Assembly (NCBI GenBank): GCA_044237765.1
Contig: JBIIEQ010000106.1
Span: 1-7,893 of the forward strand
Length of the DNA: 7,893 nucleotides
Origin: UBA6136 sp044237765
GTDB lineage: Bacteria > Pseudomonadota > Gammaproteobacteria > Methylococcales > Methylococcaceae
Reading direction: 5' to 3'
A model generated the notes under the pieces. It was given only the letters and a program-made list of their open reading frames with translations, was not told the DNA's origin and did no database searches. The position numbers and the translations under genes are program-made. Positions within the stretch are counted from its first letter, which is position 1, and each line of letters opens with the position of its first letter. This document shows, piece by piece, positions 6,042-7,893 of the stretch.

Positions 6042-6612
6042 GTGGCAGCCCACAATCGTGAAAATGAAAACCCGGGTCGCGCCCGGTTGGGCGCTGACAC
6101 CGTCAATAACATCACCCAAACGGTGGCATTGATTTTGGCAGGAGCCTGGGGGGGTTTACACCTTTGTCTATCAAGAGCCAATCGCACCAGCGTTGGCCCC
6201 GCCAACCTTGTCAGTGTCGAGCTTACTGGAAAAAGCAGGCCGCCACGACGACCAGATCGCTATCCGCTGTGCAGTTAACCGCGCCAATGTCGGCAAATCC
6301 AGCGTCCGCGTTTTGGGGTTGACCTATAACCTGACCGGCATCAAGGAGCATTTTCTCAAGGGGACCGCCGCAAACCCGGGGTTTTCGATGCCCTCGAGCA
6401 ATGCCAGCCAGGTGATCCGCAACCGTTATCAACTGGAACCAGCTCTTGAGGAAATCATCCTGCAAAATGGCATCTTGTTTGCCGGCGCTCATACGGATGG
6501 CAGTCCATCCGATTTGAACCCTGAGAAAGCGGTGACCCGGGATATGATCCTGTACGCGGATCGCAGCCGATTTGACCGAGTGCGTATGCAGGTCTCGCTG
6601 GTGTACGCATGA
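6042..6612 (+). CDS. Hypothetical membrane-anchored protein, frame broken at a run of seven G
   Basis: Two frames together describe one protein. A GTG at 6042 has a well-placed GGAG seven bases upstream and leads into NITQTVALILAGAWG. At the G7 run (6148-6154) the reading would have to skip one base to enter the downstream frame, VYTFVYQEPIAPALAPPTLS, which stays open to the TGA at 6610-6612. Joined, they give about 189 residues: a short polar N-terminus, one transmembrane helix (TVALILAGAWGVYTFVY), a proline-rich linker and a roughly 140-residue C-terminal domain. That domain shows beta-strand-like alternation (IAIRCAVNR, VRVLGLTYNLTG, RVRMQVSLVYA) and would probably lie outside the cytoplasm. 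As written, the N-terminal frame ends at about 6278. Unaided, the downstream frame could only start at a TTG at 6193. I do not recognise the family. It could be a pseudogene, a phase-variable gene or a homopolymer base-call error. Confidence 0.55.
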
Positions 6613-6869
6613 CTCGGTGATCCCCCGACACCCTTGAGCATCGAGATAAATAACCAGGGGCTACTCCAGACCCGTATCACTCCGGAGTGTCGTATCCAAA
6701 AGCCGGCCTGTACAGAGGTCTGCACCACGGATTCCATGACCGAACTGAGCCTTTGGGATTAGATCGATGGGTGATTGAACCGTGTTTCATGATCGCCGGA
6801 ATACATCCGACTTTTAATGAGCATACTGCATGCTCTCCGGGGCTTACCCCCTTACGGACTAAAGATTCA
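6613..6869 (+). promoter_or_regulatory. intergenic region upstream of egtD with a 12-bp palindrome
   Basis: These 257 bases hold no gene I can support. CACTCCGGAGTG at 6678-6689 is a perfect palindrome and could be an operator. The region should contain the egt promoter unless transcription enters from the gene at 6042, but I found no convincing -35/-10 pair. Confidence 0.25.
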
Positions 6870-7787
6870 ATGAACACTGACTTTCAGATCATCCATGAAG
6901 GACTCATGGCACCGAATGCCTGGCTGTCGTCAAAATTCTTTTACGACGAGACCGGCTCCAGGTTGTTCGAAGCCATTACCCAACTGCCGGAGTACTACCT
7001 GACGCGGACAGAGAGAACCATCTTTGAGCAGGCGCAATCGGAGCTGGTTGATGCGATCGGAACCGGTTCCGTGATGATTGATCTTGGCGCGGGTAATTGT
7101 GAAAAGGCCGAACGACTTTTCAAGGATCTGCGTCCCAGTCACTATTTCGCCATCGACGCAGCCAGCGAGTTTCTTACAGCCTCCCTCAAACGGATTCGGG
7201 CCGACCATCCGGCACTCCCGGTACATCAGGTGAATGCTAACTTCACCCACGGCCTGACCCTGCCAGCGGATATTCCCGGCGACCAGCGTCTGGTCTTCTT
7301 TCCCGGCTCGACAATTGGCAACTTCGATCCAGACGAGGCGGTCGGGCTGCTCCGCGAGATGGCCCGTCTTGCCGGCCCCTCGGGACGTTGTCTGATCGGC
7401 ATTGATCTGGTCAAACCCACGGAAATCCTGGAAGCAGCCTACAACGACGCTCAGGGCATTACGGCCAAATTCAACTTGAACATACTCACCGTGGTCAACG
7501 AAGTGGCCCAAGCCGACTTTGACCTCAGCCAATGGGAGCACCGGGCATTTTTCAATGCAGCCAAAGGGCGAATCGAGATGCACCTGGAATCCACATCTGA
7601 TCAATGGGTTCATTGGTGTGGGGGTCAACGCCAATTTAAACGCGCCGAGCGTATCCACACTGAAAACAGCTACAAATTCACTTTGAAGGGCTTTGAGTCG
7701 CTGCTCCAGGCAGCCGGACTGAATCAGCGATCGATGTTCACAGATGACCAACAGTGGTTCGCCCTAGTCATTGCTGAGCCCGCCTGA
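6870..7787 (+). CDS. egtD: EgtD, L-histidine N-alpha-methyltransferase
   Basis: EgtD uses three S-adenosylmethionine molecules to trimethylate histidine to hercynine, the first step of ergothioneine synthesis in the cytoplasm. The 305-aa product has the family's N-terminal region (KFFYDETGS, LPEYYLTRTE) and the SAM-binding loop DLGAGNCEKA (71-80). It continues with AID96, FPGSTIGNF (144-152), GIDLVK (177-182), AYND..GIT.KFNLN and TENSYKF (264-270). Motif comparison with the mycobacterial enzyme suggests that the histidine-binding residues are kept: Tyr25, Tyr42/43, Asn151, Tyr191, Met237, Glu265 and Ser267. That supports histidine as substrate. The frame is open back to 6687, but the ATG at 6870 is chosen because it gives the usual family N-terminus; its ribosome site is weak. 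It is followed after six bases by egtB, so the two are surely one operon. Confidence 0.93.
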   Translation: MNTDFQIIHEGLMAPNAWLSSKFFYDETGSRLFEAITQLPEYYLTRTERTIFEQAQSELVDAIGTGSVMIDLGAGNCEKAERLFKDLRPSHYFAIDAASEFLTASLKRIRADHPALPVHQVNANFTHGLTLPADIPGDQRLVFFPGSTIGNFDPDEAVGLLREMARLAGPSGRCLIGIDLVKPTEILEAAYNDAQGITAKFNLNILTVVNEVAQADFDLSQWEHRAFFNAAKGRIEMHLESTSDQWVHWCGGQRQFKRAERIHTENSYKFTLKGFESLLQAAGLNQRSMFTDDQQWFALVIAEPA

Positions 7788-7793
7788 GAAGAC

Positions 7794-7893
7794 ATGACTC
7801 TGCAACTCCGCCAGGATTACCATCAGATTCGTGACCACAGTCTCGATCTGATTGCAGGCCTTTCCGCTGAAGATGCCCAGGCGCAATCAATGC
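7794..7893 (+). CDS. egtB: EgtB, ergothioneine C-S bond-forming enzyme (5' part, runs off the window)
   Basis: Only the first 33 codons are present. They include LRQDYHQIRDHSLDLIAGLS and AEDAQAQSM. The pattern R..Y..IR..S..L...LS.ED...QSM is the start of the DinB-like helical domain at the N-terminus of EgtB sulfoxide synthases. These iron enzymes join hercynine to gamma-glutamylcysteine or cysteine in the second step of ergothioneine synthesis. The ATG at 7794 has GAGAAG just upstream, overlapping the egtD stop, which points to translational coupling. The metal-binding histidines and the C-terminal FGE-sulfatase-like domain lie outside the window. The gene before it being a stand-alone EgtD argues against a fused OvoA. 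Confidence 0.85.
   Translation, partial: MTLQLRQDYHQIRDHSLDLIAGLSAEDAQAQSM

Noticed and set aside
6687..6869. Upstream extension of egtD by 61 codons
   Set aside because: It has no family similarity and no ribosome site; EgtD proteins normally begin near the residues coded from 6870.
6930..7751. Long 273-codon frame on the - strand opposite egtD
   Set aside because: It is a codon-bias shadow of egtD; the + strand frame carries all conserved EgtD motifs.

Overview
The window looks like a piece of a Proteobacterium chromosome, most likely a Gammaproteobacterium. The evidence is two copies of the YheU/UPF0270 family (a gammaproteobacterial small protein), a COG3531-type DsbA-like protein with close Pseudomonas-like motifs, and an egtD-egtB pair. 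Genus cannot be read from the sequence. Base composition is moderately GC-rich in most genes and clearly more AT-rich inside the large gene at 1890-4073.

Left part (1-1108, + strand): the first ~120 bases hold nothing recognisable. A 5'-truncated remnant of a lipase-maturation-factor-like gene follows (123-284), then a short unassigned stretch and an intact DsbA-family thiol oxidoreductase gene (476-1108).

Middle part (1134-5049, - strand): this is a gene graveyard surrounding one large orphan gene. Reading in the direction of transcription (right to left) it holds: a 5'-truncated, frameshifted recD2 helicase fragment; yheU copy 2; a 727-aa predicted secreted protein; the 5' part of an alpha/beta hydrolase gene with an internal stop and a frameshift; a shorter recD2 3' fragment fused directly to it; and yheU copy 1. 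The recD2-3'/yheU block therefore occurs twice as a diverged direct repeat (about 81% identical over a 68-base stretch counted by eye), with the secreted protein and hydrolase fragment between the copies. A perfect 28-bp palindrome sits where the larger recD2 fragment meets the SDR gene.

Right part (5033-7893): an intact SDR dehydrogenase on the - strand (5033-5836). Then on the + strand come an intrinsic terminator in leader position (5982-6021), a probable membrane-anchored protein whose frame is broken at a run of seven G (6042-6612), and egtD (6870-7787). Directly behind egtD is the start of egtB, which runs off the window. EgtD makes hercynine from histidine and EgtB adds sulfur to it, so these two form an ergothioneine operon.

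The items most worth follow-up are the 727-aa secreted orphan with a possible pore-forming architecture bracketed by the duplicated recD2/yheU remnants, and the G7-disrupted membrane protein behind an attenuator-like hairpin. No RNA genes, CRISPR arrays, transposases or integrases were seen.
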